Source of the DNA: Allopusillimonas sp048270225
GTDB taxonomy: Bacteria > Pseudomonadota > Gammaproteobacteria > Burkholderiales > Burkholderiaceae_B
Length of the DNA: 64,000 nt
NCBI GenBank assembly: GCA_048270225.1
Contig: JBLWTG010000001.1
Coordinates: forward strand, 1-64,000
Direction of reading: 5' to 3'
Position numbers and translations under genes: made by a program
Shown here: one piece after another, positions 34,266 through 42,652 of the stretch
Layout of the letters: every line of letters begins with the position of its first letter
Numbering within the stretch: the stretch's first letter is position 1
Notes under the pieces: model-generated
Told to the model about the DNA's origin: nothing
The model's input: the letters and a program-made list of their open reading frames with translations, nothing else
Databases searched by the model: none

Positions 34266-35435
34266 ATGGACTTTCAAATTTCGGCCTCTCAGCGCGAGCT
34301 GATTGATGCGACCGACAAGCTGTGCCGCCAACTGCTTCCGCATGCACAGAAGGTTGAAGAAGAACAGACGCCCGACTCGCTCAACGCGCTGCGCCGTGTC
34401 ATGGCGGAAAACGGTCTGCTGGGGTTGAACCTGCCTGCTGAGTATGGTGGCATGGGACTCCCGCTCCTTGATACCTTGCTCCTGCTTCAGACAATCCAGA
34501 AGGTGGATTCCACCATGGGCGGTCTGTCGCATCGCACCTCGACTGGCGCTGTTGGCGCCATCCTGGAGCTTGGGACTGATGCCCAGAAGCAGCACTGGGT
34601 TGCCGGGGTGGCCCGTGGTGAAGTGGGTGTCAGTATTGGCATCACCGAGCCAGAGGCGGGCTCTGCCGCAACGGCAATGAAGACACGGGCAAAGGTTGAG
34701 GGAGACAAGGTCATTATCAATGGCCAGAAGATCTTTATCAGTGCTGCCCGCGACAATCATGCAACGATGCTGTATTGCCGGTTCGGCACGACAGGCCGTC
34801 CTTCTGACATCGGCGCAGTCATTCTGCCGCATGATGCGCCGGGCCTGACGATCTCGAAAGGCACGGTGAACATGGCAGGCGAGCGTCAGTACGAGATGTA
34901 TTTCGCTGATTGTGAAGTGCCTGTTGCGAACATCCTGGCCGATGGCAATGCATTCGGCAAGCTGATCAGTGTCTATAACGTCGAGCGTCTCGGCAGTATT
35001 TCGCGCATGCTGGGTTCGGCCACCGCCTCGTTTGAGTATGCGGTGCAGTATGTCAAGGAGCGCCAGCAGTTCGGGCAGTATCTGGCGGATTTCCAGGGCA
35101 TACAGTGGATGTTGGCCGATATGAAGGTCAAGCTCGAAGCGGCTCAGCTGATGACCTGGCGCGCGGCGGCCAATACGGCCATCGGGCTCCCTTCTCCGCT
35201 TGAAACCTCCGTGGCTAAGGTCTACGCTGCACAGGCGGCTAAGGAAATTTGCGATGATGCCATACAGCTGCTCGGTGGCTATGGCTATATGACGGAATAT
35301 CCAGTGGAACGGCGCTACCGTGAGGTGCGCGGGGGTTCCATTTATGGCGGCACGCTTCAGGTTCACAAGAACATGATTGCCGCTCAGGTCTTGGAGCGCA
35401 AGAATAGTCAGTGGAAGAAAAAGGAGTCGGCATGA
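34266..35435 (+). CDS. Acyl-CoA dehydrogenase, LCAD/IVD catalytic type
   Basis: 389 residues, a classical acyl-CoA dehydrogenase. FAD/substrate motifs are GITEPEAGSAATAMKT and the C-terminal LLGGYGYMTEYPVERRYREVR followed by GGSIYGGTLQVHKNMIA. The MCAD catalytic Glu of IYEGT is Gly here. However E240 in NVERLGSI aligns with the alternative base of long-chain and isovaleryl-CoA dehydrogenases, so activity is expected with a long or branched acyl-CoA. It lies 18 bp after ACD (A) and overlaps the thiolase start by 4 bp. Confidence 0.9.
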   Translation: MDFQISASQRELIDATDKLCRQLLPHAQKVEEEQTPDSLNALRRVMAENGLLGLNLPAEYGGMGLPLLDTLLLLQTIQKVDSTMGGLSHRTSTGAVGAILELGTDAQKQHWVAGVARGEVGVSIGITEPEAGSAATAMKTRAKVEGDKVIINGQKIFISAARDNHATMLYCRFGTTGRPSDIGAVILPHDAPGLTISKGTVNMAGERQYEMYFADCEVPVANILADGNAFGKLISVYNVERLGSISRMLGSATASFEYAVQYVKERQQFGQYLADFQGIQWMLADMKVKLEAAQLMTWRAAANTAIGLPSPLETSVAKVYAAQAAKEICDDAIQLLGGYGYMTEYPVERRYREVRGGSIYGGTLQVHKNMIAAQVLERKNSQWKKKESA

Positions 35436-36598
35436 GCCAGGCAAGCATGAGCGATCGTGAACCCGTTATTGTTGATGCGGTACGCACTCCGGTTGGAAAG
35501 CGGCGTGGCAAGCTGCAACACTGGCATGCTGCGGCGTTGTTGGCAGAGCCTTTTAAGGAACTGCTGGCACGCACGGGCGTGCCGGCAGTGCTGATCGATG
35601 ATGTTGTGGCAGGGTGCGCCACCCAGGTGGGCGAACAGGCAGGAAACGTGGCGCGAACAGCCGCTTTGCTGGCCGATTTCCCTGTCACGGTGCCGGGCAT
35701 GACGGTATCCAGGGCTTGCGGTTCCTCCCAGCAGGCGATCCATGTGGCCGACAATATGATACGCAGCGGCGTCTGCGACATCGTTGTTGCCGGCGGAGTG
35801 GAGCTGATGTCGCATACTGCAGGTGGAAACGACAATACGGAATATGGCAAGCGCTATCCGGATTCCCTGGTCGAGCGATTTTCCATGCCATCGATGGGCC
35901 TCGCCGCAGAGCGTATTGCAAAGCGATGGAATCTCGAACGTTCTTGGTTGGACGAGCTGGCGCTGCGCAGTCATTGCCGTGCTTCGCAGGCTCAGGATGC
36001 CGGGTACTTCGATAGCCAGATGATCGCTGTGCAGGCGGAAGATGGCAGTCCCATGCAGGCAGATGAAGGCGTACGCCGTGGCACTTCCTTGGAAAAGCTG
36101 GCTGGCCTCAAGCCGCCGTTTCAGGAAGATGGGCGTGTCACGGCTGGAAACTCCAGCCAGATATCGGACGGCGCTGCGGCGATGTTGTTGATGACGGCGG
36201 CCAAGGCGCGCGAACTGGGGCTCAGGCCGCGCGCGAGGCTGAAGGCACAGCTGGTTGTTGGCGTTGATCCAGAGATCATGCTGACGGGCCCGATCCCGGC
36301 TACCAGAAAAATACTGGAGCGATCAGGCCTGAAGCTGAGCGACATTGATTTATTTGAGATCAATGAGGCGTTTGCGTCGGTATTGGGCGCCTGGATAACT
36401 GAGCTCAAGCCCGACATGGATAAGGTCAATGTGAATGGCGGCTCGATTGCGATAGGCCATCCATTGGGATCTACGGGGGCCCGATTGATGACAACCCTGC
36501 TGTATGAACTCGAGCGGCGCGGCGGCAGGTATGGCTTGCAGTCGATGTGCTGCGGTGGTGGTCTGGGGACCGCCACCATTATAGAAAGACTCGATTGA
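35432..36598 (+). CDS. Acetyl-CoA acyltransferase (thiolase)
   Basis: A 388-residue thiolase with nucleophilic Cys in VSRACGSSQQAIH (about residue 92), the His/Asn region NEAFASVLG, GHPLGSTGARL with the catalytic His, and the second Cys in SMCCGGGLGTA. It is a degradative thiolase that would cleave a 3-oxoacyl-CoA to acetyl- or propionyl-CoA plus the shortened acyl-CoA. ATGA coupling to the dehydrogenase supports one beta-oxidation round. The start at 35432 is preferred over 35411 within the upstream gene. Confidence 0.93.
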   Translation: MSQASMSDREPVIVDAVRTPVGKRRGKLQHWHAAALLAEPFKELLARTGVPAVLIDDVVAGCATQVGEQAGNVARTAALLADFPVTVPGMTVSRACGSSQQAIHVADNMIRSGVCDIVVAGGVELMSHTAGGNDNTEYGKRYPDSLVERFSMPSMGLAAERIAKRWNLERSWLDELALRSHCRASQAQDAGYFDSQMIAVQAEDGSPMQADEGVRRGTSLEKLAGLKPPFQEDGRVTAGNSSQISDGAAAMLLMTAAKARELGLRPRARLKAQLVVGVDPEIMLTGPIPATRKILERSGLKLSDIDLFEINEAFASVLGAWITELKPDMDKVNVNGGSIAIGHPLGSTGARLMTTLLYELERRGGRYGLQSMCCGGGLGTATIIERLD

Positions 36599-36656
36599 TC
36601 TGAAGGGTGTCTGTGCATCAGCCGCCCGATCATCGTATAAAAAAGAGGAGACAGGG

Positions 36657-37127
36657 ATGGCTGAACTGGACCGCACGCTGATTGGCGCTCAAGCCGAACC
36701 ATTTGATGTTGAGATTGAACGTGGCGCAATTCAAAAATTCGCGCGTGCTATTGGAGACGATAACCCGCTGTATTTCGATGGTGAGTACGCCAGGCGGTAT
36801 GGCTACGACGATATTGTTGCGCCGCCAACTTTCCCGACCTGCTTCCGTCCGCCGCAGGATCCACCCTGGATCAAGCAGCTTGATCGCCGCCGCATCGTCG
36901 CGGGGCAGATGTCTTTCTCTTATGAGAGGCCGATCACGGCTGGGATACGGTTGGTCTGCCAGGTGCACTTTGTTGGTGTTGATACCAAGCATGGACGCAG
37001 GGGAACGATGGAGCTTATTAATCAAGAGCTTCGCGGACACGATGAGCAGGGTCGATTGGTATTCGTAGCAGGCCGCACCACGGTCTATCGCTCGAAGGAA
37101 CAAGTTGAGCAACGGAGTCTGGCATGA
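36657..37127 (+). CDS. MaoC-like dehydratase N-terminal-type subunit (hotdog fold)
   Basis: A 156-residue FAS1-like dehydratase domain protein: VEIERGAIQKFARAIGDDNPLYFD, then VAPPTFPTCF. This is the non-catalytic or N-terminal half found in HadA/ChsH1-type subunits. It overlaps the following MaoC gene by 4 bp, as for obligate heterodimers that hydrate bulky or branched enoyl-CoA. A GAGGAG ribosome site precedes the start, after a 58-bp gap behind the thiolase. Confidence 0.88.
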   Translation: MAELDRTLIGAQAEPFDVEIERGAIQKFARAIGDDNPLYFDGEYARRYGYDDIVAPPTFPTCFRPPQDPPWIKQLDRRRIVAGQMSFSYERPITAGIRLVCQVHFVGVDTKHGRRGTMELINQELRGHDEQGRLVFVAGRTTVYRSKEQVEQRSLA

Positions 37128-37546
37128 ACATTAATCACGAGCAGGTGTTGCCTGGCCAGCAGTTTGACCTAGTGGTTGAGCCAGTGACAGCGATGCAATT
37201 GGTCAAGTATGCGGGCGCGTCCGACGACTACAACGGTATTCACTATGACCTCGCCAGTGCGGAGGCTGCCGGACTGGGCGGCATTATCGCACATGGCATG
37301 CTGACCATGGGATTCATGGGTCGGGCGGTCTCGGGATGGAGCGGGCCTGCGGCGCGCATACGCCATATTGCTGCCCGCTTTACGTCGCCGGTGCGTCCAG
37401 GAGATGTGGTCAAGGTTACGGGTACGGTAACAGCCAGGCATGCGCAGGGAGATGTGATCAGGATTGAATGCGCGCTGCTGGCCTCGGTCGGGGATAAAGC
37501 AGTGGCCTCCGGAGACGCCGTGGTTGAATGGGCATCGGCGCGCTAG
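37124..37546 (+). CDS. MaoC-family enoyl-CoA hydratase, catalytic subunit
   Basis: A 140-residue hotdog protein with the hydratase-2 motif: YAGASDDYNGIHYD (the Asp/Asn and His dyad) followed by GGIIAHGMLTMG. This gives R-specific hydration of enoyl-CoA. With the preceding 156-residue partner it probably forms a heteromeric (R)-hydratase. The ATGA overlap ensures equimolar synthesis. A stand-alone crotonase hydratase in the same island (20297-21073) implies at least two distinct hydration steps. Confidence 0.9.
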   Translation: MNINHEQVLPGQQFDLVVEPVTAMQLVKYAGASDDYNGIHYDLASAEAAGLGGIIAHGMLTMGFMGRAVSGWSGPAARIRHIAARFTSPVRPGDVVKVTGTVTARHAQGDVIRIECALLASVGDKAVASGDAVVEWASAR

Positions 37547-37558
37547 GGGAGTGGTCAG

Positions 37559-39295
37559 ATGACAATCGTCAAGCGGTTCATAGAGGCCAACCAGCATTTG
37601 AAGCGGTGTACGGAAAATACATGGTCTGGCAAGACCTTTGGCGATGCTTTGCTGTGGGCGGCAGAGACACACGGTAGCGCGCTGGCCGTTCGCCATGCTG
37701 ATACGAGTCTGTCATTTCTTGATCTGGCGGAACGCAGTCTGGCCTTTGCTGCGGGGTTGATGGCGGCGGGTGTCCAGCCAGGAGAAAAGGTTGCATTATG
37801 GATGGCCGATGGTGTGGAATGGATGATTGCCAGATGGGCCATTCCTGCTATCGGTGCGGTGCTTGTTCCGGTGAATACCAGATTCCGCGAGACGGAACTG
37901 GAATTTGTCCTGAATCACTCAGACTGTGGAACACTGGTGATGGGTGCGGGCGGGCGCAATGTCAGCTATCTGGACCTGCTGCGCAAGATTGATCCGGAGA
38001 TTGATGGTTATTCGGCGAACCACTGGAATAGCGTACCGTTTCCGCAGCTTCGGCGTGTGCTTGTCTTGTTTGATCATTCGCCGCCGGACAGTATGACGGG
38101 CTTTGGGGATATTGAAGAGGCGGGCCAGCGGCTGTTGGCGCAGCCCATCTCCATCGCCGCACTGCAGGCACGGATGCGTCAGGTCAAGCCAGGCGATGTG
38201 GCGCAGATTCTGTATACGTCCGGAACGACGTCGTTTCCGAAAGGCGCGCAGGTTTGTCATGGGGCCTTGCTGCAGAATAACTACCAGACGGTCCGGCGCA
38301 TGAAGCTGACGCCGAGTGACCGTTATATTTCCTGCGTTCCGCTATTCTCGGCAACCGGCACGAGTTATACCTTGTCGATGATGCTGGCAGGCGGCGCGAT
38401 GATTATCGTGGACAGGTTCGATCCTGAATTGTTTTGTGCCACGGTTGAGCGCGAAGGCATTACGGTTGCCTTCCTGGTCGATACGATAGTCCAGGACATT
38501 AAGGGCTTTGAGGCGCTGAAGAATTACGATCTTTCGAGTCTGCGCACAGGCACTGGCGCGCCACTTTCGCGTGACTCTTTTATGTTTGCGACCGAACGCA
38601 TGGGCATCCCTGGATTGATCGGTGTGTATGGGATGTCGGAAACTTCAAATGCGGTTGCACGTGGCGATTGCGACGATCCGTTCGATAAGCGTTGCGGTAC
38701 CAATGGGCGGCCTGTGGATGGCGTGCAGATGCGCCTTGTGGATGTGCAAACGCATCAGGTGCTCGGACGACAGACGGTTGGAGAAATCTGCATCCGGGGC
38801 GAGGTGCTGATGAAAGGCTATTACAAGCAGCCGGAAGAGGATCGCAAGGTATTCGATGGGGATGGCTGGTTTCATACCGGCGATCTGGGCGAGTTTGATC
38901 AGGATGGTTACCTGATCTATCGCGGTCGCGTAAAGGAGATGATCAAACCGGGCGGTTTCAATGTCGGTACCCTGGAGATCGAACATTTTCTCGAAACATT
39001 CCCCGGCATACGGCAGGCCATCGTGGTAGGCGTACCCGATTCGCGCCTGGGCGAAGTGGCGTATGCCTTTGTGGAGGCGGATACCGAGGTTCGGATTGAT
39101 CTTGCCTTGCTGAAAACGTACTGCAAGGAGCGAATCGCCAGCTACAAGGTGCCGCGTTTCTTTGAGCTGGTGGACGCCTGGCCAATGACCGCCAGTCAAA
39201 AGGTCAGAAAGCTTGAACTTAAAAAAAAAGCGGCGCTGTCTGCGCGCACCTCTTTGTCTGAGCAGGGTGAACAACGGGCAAGGGGAGAGACCTAG
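37559..39295 (+). CDS. AMP-dependent acyl-CoA ligase, paralog 2
   Basis: A 578-residue ANL-superfamily ligase paralogous to the one at 27399-29123. Shared blocks include PGEKVALWM, YTSGTTSFPKGAQVCHGALL, SCVPLFSATGTSYT, VYGMSETSN, KRCGTNGRPV, TGDLGEFDQDGYLIYRGRV and TASQKVRKLELKKK. It starts 12 bp after the MaoC gene. Its stop codon overlaps the GTG start of the rhodanese. Two ligases in one operon suggest two carboxylate intermediates, or alternative starting substrates. Confidence 0.92.
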   Translation: MTIVKRFIEANQHLKRCTENTWSGKTFGDALLWAAETHGSALAVRHADTSLSFLDLAERSLAFAAGLMAAGVQPGEKVALWMADGVEWMIARWAIPAIGAVLVPVNTRFRETELEFVLNHSDCGTLVMGAGGRNVSYLDLLRKIDPEIDGYSANHWNSVPFPQLRRVLVLFDHSPPDSMTGFGDIEEAGQRLLAQPISIAALQARMRQVKPGDVAQILYTSGTTSFPKGAQVCHGALLQNNYQTVRRMKLTPSDRYISCVPLFSATGTSYTLSMMLAGGAMIIVDRFDPELFCATVEREGITVAFLVDTIVQDIKGFEALKNYDLSSLRTGTGAPLSRDSFMFATERMGIPGLIGVYGMSETSNAVARGDCDDPFDKRCGTNGRPVDGVQMRLVDVQTHQVLGRQTVGEICIRGEVLMKGYYKQPEEDRKVFDGDGWFHTGDLGEFDQDGYLIYRGRVKEMIKPGGFNVGTLEIEHFLETFPGIRQAIVVGVPDSRLGEVAYAFVEADTEVRIDLALLKTYCKERIASYKVPRFFELVDAWPMTASQKVRKLELKKKAALSARTSLSEQGEQRARGET

Positions 39296-40890
39296 TGGAC
39301 GGTATCCGGTTTTTCTCATCGTCGCTGGCTCCGGCAGAGCTGAAGCAGTTGCTCGACGAGGGTGCTTATATAGCCTTGTTCGACGTTCGGGATCCTGTTG
39401 AGGTGGAGCGCAGCCATATCTTTGGCATGACGAATCTTCCACGGGGCAGGCTGGAGTCTCGTGTACGGGACTTGGTGCCTGACTCCGAAACGGCGATCGT
39501 GCTGTGCTGCGATGGGTCCAGCGGGCGTGCCGAGCTGGCTGCTGCGACCTTGAAGGGCTTGGGCTACGGCAACGTGGCCTGTTTGCAAGGCGGCATGCAG
39601 GCATGGGAACAGCAGGGCGGGCAGATGGTGTCGGGCAGCAATGTGCCGAGCAAGCGGTATGGGGAAGCTGTATTGCATCAGTTCAATGTGCCCATGATCA
39701 GCGCTGCGGCGCTCAAGGCCGCCAGTGCGACGGGCACGAAGATCGTCATTTGCGATATCCGGACCCCTGAAGAGCATGCCACACAATGTATTCCCGGCGC
39801 CATTGGTGTGCCGGGATTCGATATGGCGGCGCATGCACGCGATTTGTCGGATAGGTATGAGCTGGTCGTTGTTCATTGTGCTGGCCGGACGCGCAGCATT
39901 ATCGCAGCACGCACCTTGCAGGAACTGGGTATCGAGAATGCTGTTGCGTTGGAGAACGGCACGATGGGATGGCTGCTGTCGGGGCTGGATCTGGAGCAGG
40001 GTTCACAGGCGCAGATTGGGCAGCCGGCTGATGGCAGCGTGGCTTATGCGGAGTTGCATGCCAGGCAACTGGCGGACGCAGAAGGAATCAAGCAGATAGA
40101 TGGCGACCAGTTGGAACGCCTTCTGCGCCGCCGTGGCGAGAACCATTATGTGTTTGATGTACGCCGTGTCGATGATTATCGCAAAGGACATATTTCCGGC
40201 AGCATTGCCTTGCCCGGCGGGCAGGCTGTTCAGCGTACGGATGATTTTATTGCGTTGAAGCAGGCGCCGATTGTGCTGATTGGCGAGCGGGATGCGCAGT
40301 CTTGTCTTGCAGGCATCTGGCTGCGACGCATGGGCTGTACGGATGTTTCCATTTTGCAGGGTGGCATCACCGCCTGGACGGCGCAGGGCCGTGCGCTCGT
40401 TCAGGGCGGCAGAAAGGCCACACCAGCCGGCTATCACGAAGCCTGCAGTCAGGTGCAGTTTGTATCGGCGAATGAACTGAAGCAGCGCCTGGATGCAAAG
40501 GCGGTTCACCTCTTTGATGTCGATCACAGCGTGCATTTTCGCAAGTGTCACGTTCCGGGTGCGCAATGGATGGCCCGGTCGCTGCTTGAGGCGGAGATGT
40601 CTGCTTGTTTGCCAGATCGCACGGCGCCTGTTGCGCTGTGCAGCAAGGATGGAGTGCAGTCAGCGCTTGCAGGGGCCATTCTGGTGGCGATGGGATATAC
40701 CGGTGTCCTTTGTCTGCAAGGCGGCACGCAGGCCTGGGATGCTGCAGGATATCCGGTTGAGCGGGGTGGTCTTGCACCGCAGGATGATGAGCTGTTGCCG
40801 CCTTATCAGCGAGGCAGGCAGGCTATGCAGGATTACATAGCGTGGGAAAAATTGTTGGTTGGCCTTCCGCCAGCCGGAAGCTCCTCCTAA
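39295..40890 (+). CDS. Four-domain rhodanese (sulfurtransferase-like) protein
   Basis: 531 residues with four consecutive rhodanese domains at about 1-112, 132-235, 262-370 and 385-480. The active-site loop carries Cys in domain 1 (C71/C72, CCDGSSGRA), domain 2 (C195, canonical HCAGRTRS) and domain 4 (C449, LCSKDGVQS). Domain 3 has Gly330 instead (IGERDAQS), so it is non-catalytic. Rhodaneses carry persulfide sulfur. GTG is used as start and overlaps the ligase stop by one base. A sulfurtransferase embedded in an acyl-CoA operon is the strongest hint of sulfur in the substrate. Confidence 0.9.
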   Translation: MDGIRFFSSSLAPAELKQLLDEGAYIALFDVRDPVEVERSHIFGMTNLPRGRLESRVRDLVPDSETAIVLCCDGSSGRAELAAATLKGLGYGNVACLQGGMQAWEQQGGQMVSGSNVPSKRYGEAVLHQFNVPMISAAALKAASATGTKIVICDIRTPEEHATQCIPGAIGVPGFDMAAHARDLSDRYELVVVHCAGRTRSIIAARTLQELGIENAVALENGTMGWLLSGLDLEQGSQAQIGQPADGSVAYAELHARQLADAEGIKQIDGDQLERLLRRRGENHYVFDVRRVDDYRKGHISGSIALPGGQAVQRTDDFIALKQAPIVLIGERDAQSCLAGIWLRRMGCTDVSILQGGITAWTAQGRALVQGGRKATPAGYHEACSQVQFVSANELKQRLDAKAVHLFDVDHSVHFRKCHVPGAQWMARSLLEAEMSACLPDRTAPVALCSKDGVQSALAGAILVAMGYTGVLCLQGGTQAWDAAGYPVERGGLAPQDDELLPPYQRGRQAMQDYIAWEKLLVGLPPAGSSS

Positions 40891-40911
40891 TATGAAAAGG
40901 AATGGATCGGC

Positions 40912-42078
40912 ATGAACTTCAACTTTAGTCAAACTCAGCAAGAGCTGTATGAACTGGTGGGCTATCTGGCCAGAGAGCATTTTGCGCCGCGTGCGGCAGA
41001 GGCGGATGCGCAGGGGCGCGTGCCCCTGGAGAATCTCAAGGATCTCTATGAGAACGGGTTGCTGGGCCTGACCATTTCCAAGGAGCGCGGGGGGCTTGGA
41101 AGCGGCGTGATGGGTGGGGATCCGCTGCTGTATCTGCTTGCAGTCGAACAAACGGCGCGTGTGGATCTGTCTACTGCGCATTGTTTGCACATCCATCTGC
41201 ATGCCTGCCATCTCATTGATCAGGTCTGCACGGATGCGCAGCGCGAGACCTTGCTGACACCGGTGCTGGAGCGTGGCGCGCTGATTGCTGCAGTTGGCAG
41301 TGAGCCAGGGCGGACTGCCCGAGGGATCTACAACATGGATACGACAGCGCAATTCTTGCGCGATGGTGTCGCGCTGAATGGAACGAAGAATTACGCCACG
41401 CTTGCGAGCGTCGCTGAGTACACCCTGGTGTTTGCCGCGATCAAGGGGCAGTCCTGCCTTGAAGGCCATCTGGGGGTGGCGGTGCCGCGCGGCACGCCAG
41501 GGTTGGAAATTGACGAGACGGCATGGGATCCGATAGGCATGCGCTCGGCGGTCAGCCCCACCATTGTGCTGGAAAATTGTTTTGTCTCTGACTCGCTCAT
41601 TGTCGGCGCGCCTGGTGTCTACCCGGCCGAGCGCTGGCAGGCCCGGCATTATCTTTCCCTGGCTGCGCAGTATCTCGGCGCGATGGAAGGCCTGTTTGAC
41701 AGTCTGACTCAATATCTGCCGCATCGCGGTACGGCTGGCGACCAGTTCACCCAATTAAGGCTCGGCGAAATACGCGTTTTGATCGATTCGGTTCGATGGC
41801 TGATCTATCGCGCCGCCTGGCTATGGGCGCAGGCAGATCTTCAGCAGTCGGAACTATTTTCTCTTGTTGCCAAGCATCAGGCCACGCAGGCGGCAGTCGT
41901 CGTGATGGACAAGGCGGCGCAGATAGCCGGTTCGAGTTCCTTGATTGGCAATGGTCAGTTTCCACGCATGATGCGCGATCTGCGCATTCATACCCTGCAT
42001 TCGAATGTGGATAAGACAGCGGCAGTTATTGGGAAGTATCACCTAGGTCAGAGTTTTGACACGACGGATCGGCTGTGA
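40912..42078 (+). CDS. Acyl-CoA dehydrogenase-fold flavoprotein, type 2 / DszC-like (B)
   Basis: 388 residues, same length and layout as the product at 33081-34247. It has LYENGLLGLTISKERGGLGSG, GSEPGRTARGIYNMDTTAQF, the NGTKNYATLAS beta-domain strand and a C-terminal DLRIHTLHSNVDKTAAVIGKY. The YEGT/YGGT catalytic-loop motif is absent. The H-x-LH near the C-terminus is like flavin-dependent DszC/SfnB-type monooxygenases. The flavin reductase gene follows directly, the usual arrangement for a two-component monooxygenase. The alternative is a heteromeric acyl-CoA dehydrogenase partner. Confidence 0.8.
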   Translation: MNFNFSQTQQELYELVGYLAREHFAPRAAEADAQGRVPLENLKDLYENGLLGLTISKERGGLGSGVMGGDPLLYLLAVEQTARVDLSTAHCLHIHLHACHLIDQVCTDAQRETLLTPVLERGALIAAVGSEPGRTARGIYNMDTTAQFLRDGVALNGTKNYATLASVAEYTLVFAAIKGQSCLEGHLGVAVPRGTPGLEIDETAWDPIGMRSAVSPTIVLENCFVSDSLIVGAPGVYPAERWQARHYLSLAAQYLGAMEGLFDSLTQYLPHRGTAGDQFTQLRLGEIRVLIDSVRWLIYRAAWLWAQADLQQSELFSLVAKHQATQAAVVVMDKAAQIAGSSSLIGNGQFPRMMRDLRIHTLHSNVDKTAAVIGKYHLGQSFDTTDRL

Positions 42079-42128
42079 GCAGCCAGCCCGTATGTTCAAC
42101 TCTATTTCCAATAAATCAAGGAACTGCT

Positions 42129-42623
42129 GTGACTGCTGAACTTGACTCTCGTAGATTTCGCGATGCCTTGCGTCGCTTTGCCACAGGCGTCACTATCATT
42201 ACTACGAGTACCGATGATGGCACGCCAATCGGACTGACCGCCAACTCATTCAATTCGGTTTCTCTGACGCCGCCGCTGGTTCTCTGGAGCCTGAACAAGC
42301 ATTCAAAGAGCCTGCCGGTGTTTCTGAACGCCTCGCATTATTCGGTGAATGTCTTGTGTGCGGAACAGAAGGATCTGGCAGCGCGATTTGCGTCGCCCAT
42401 TGAAAACCGTTTTGAAGGTGTTGAGTGGCGCGAAGGAAAGGCCCGAACTCCGTTGTTCGATGATTGCGTCGCCTGGTTTGAGTGCGTCAGTGTTCATCAG
42501 TATGAAGGCGGGGATCATGTCATCTTTGTGGGAGAGGTAACCGACTTCGGGCATAGTGACCGGGTGCCTCTGTTGTACGCAAGTGGTGCTTACGGCATCC
42601 CGGTTGCCCACCCTGATGCCTGA
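42129..42623 (+). CDS. Flavin reductase family protein (HpaC/DszD-like)
   Basis: 164 residues with the split-barrel flavin reductase pattern: FRDALRRFATGVTIITTSTDDG, GLTANSFNSVSLTPPLVLWSL, FAVN-like SVNVLCAEQKDLAARFA and the C-terminal DHVIFVGEVTDF. These NAD(P)H:FMN/FAD oxidoreductases deliver reduced flavin to a partner monooxygenase. The GTG at 42129 with AAGGA upstream is the likely start; the frame is open back to a GTG at 42075 overlapping the previous stop. It is last in the long operon and converges on iclR 29 bp away. Confidence 0.88.
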   Translation: MTAELDSRRFRDALRRFATGVTIITTSTDDGTPIGLTANSFNSVSLTPPLVLWSLNKHSKSLPVFLNASHYSVNVLCAEQKDLAARFASPIENRFEGVEWREGKARTPLFDDCVAWFECVSVHQYEGGDHVIFVGEVTDFGHSDRVPLLYASGAYGIPVAHPDA

Positions 42624-42652
42624 AGCGACAGACCGGATGAGGACGGTGGTGC

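Noticed and set aside
34266..35435. Catalytically dead acyl-CoA dehydrogenase (missing Glu in IYGGT)
   Set aside because: E240 occupies the alternative LCAD/IVD base position, so the enzyme is probably active.
40912..42623. Calling the flavoprotein-reductase pair DszC/DszD
   Set aside because: Only fold-level and tail-motif resemblance is visible. Desulfurisation of dibenzothiophene is not supported by dszA/B homologs.
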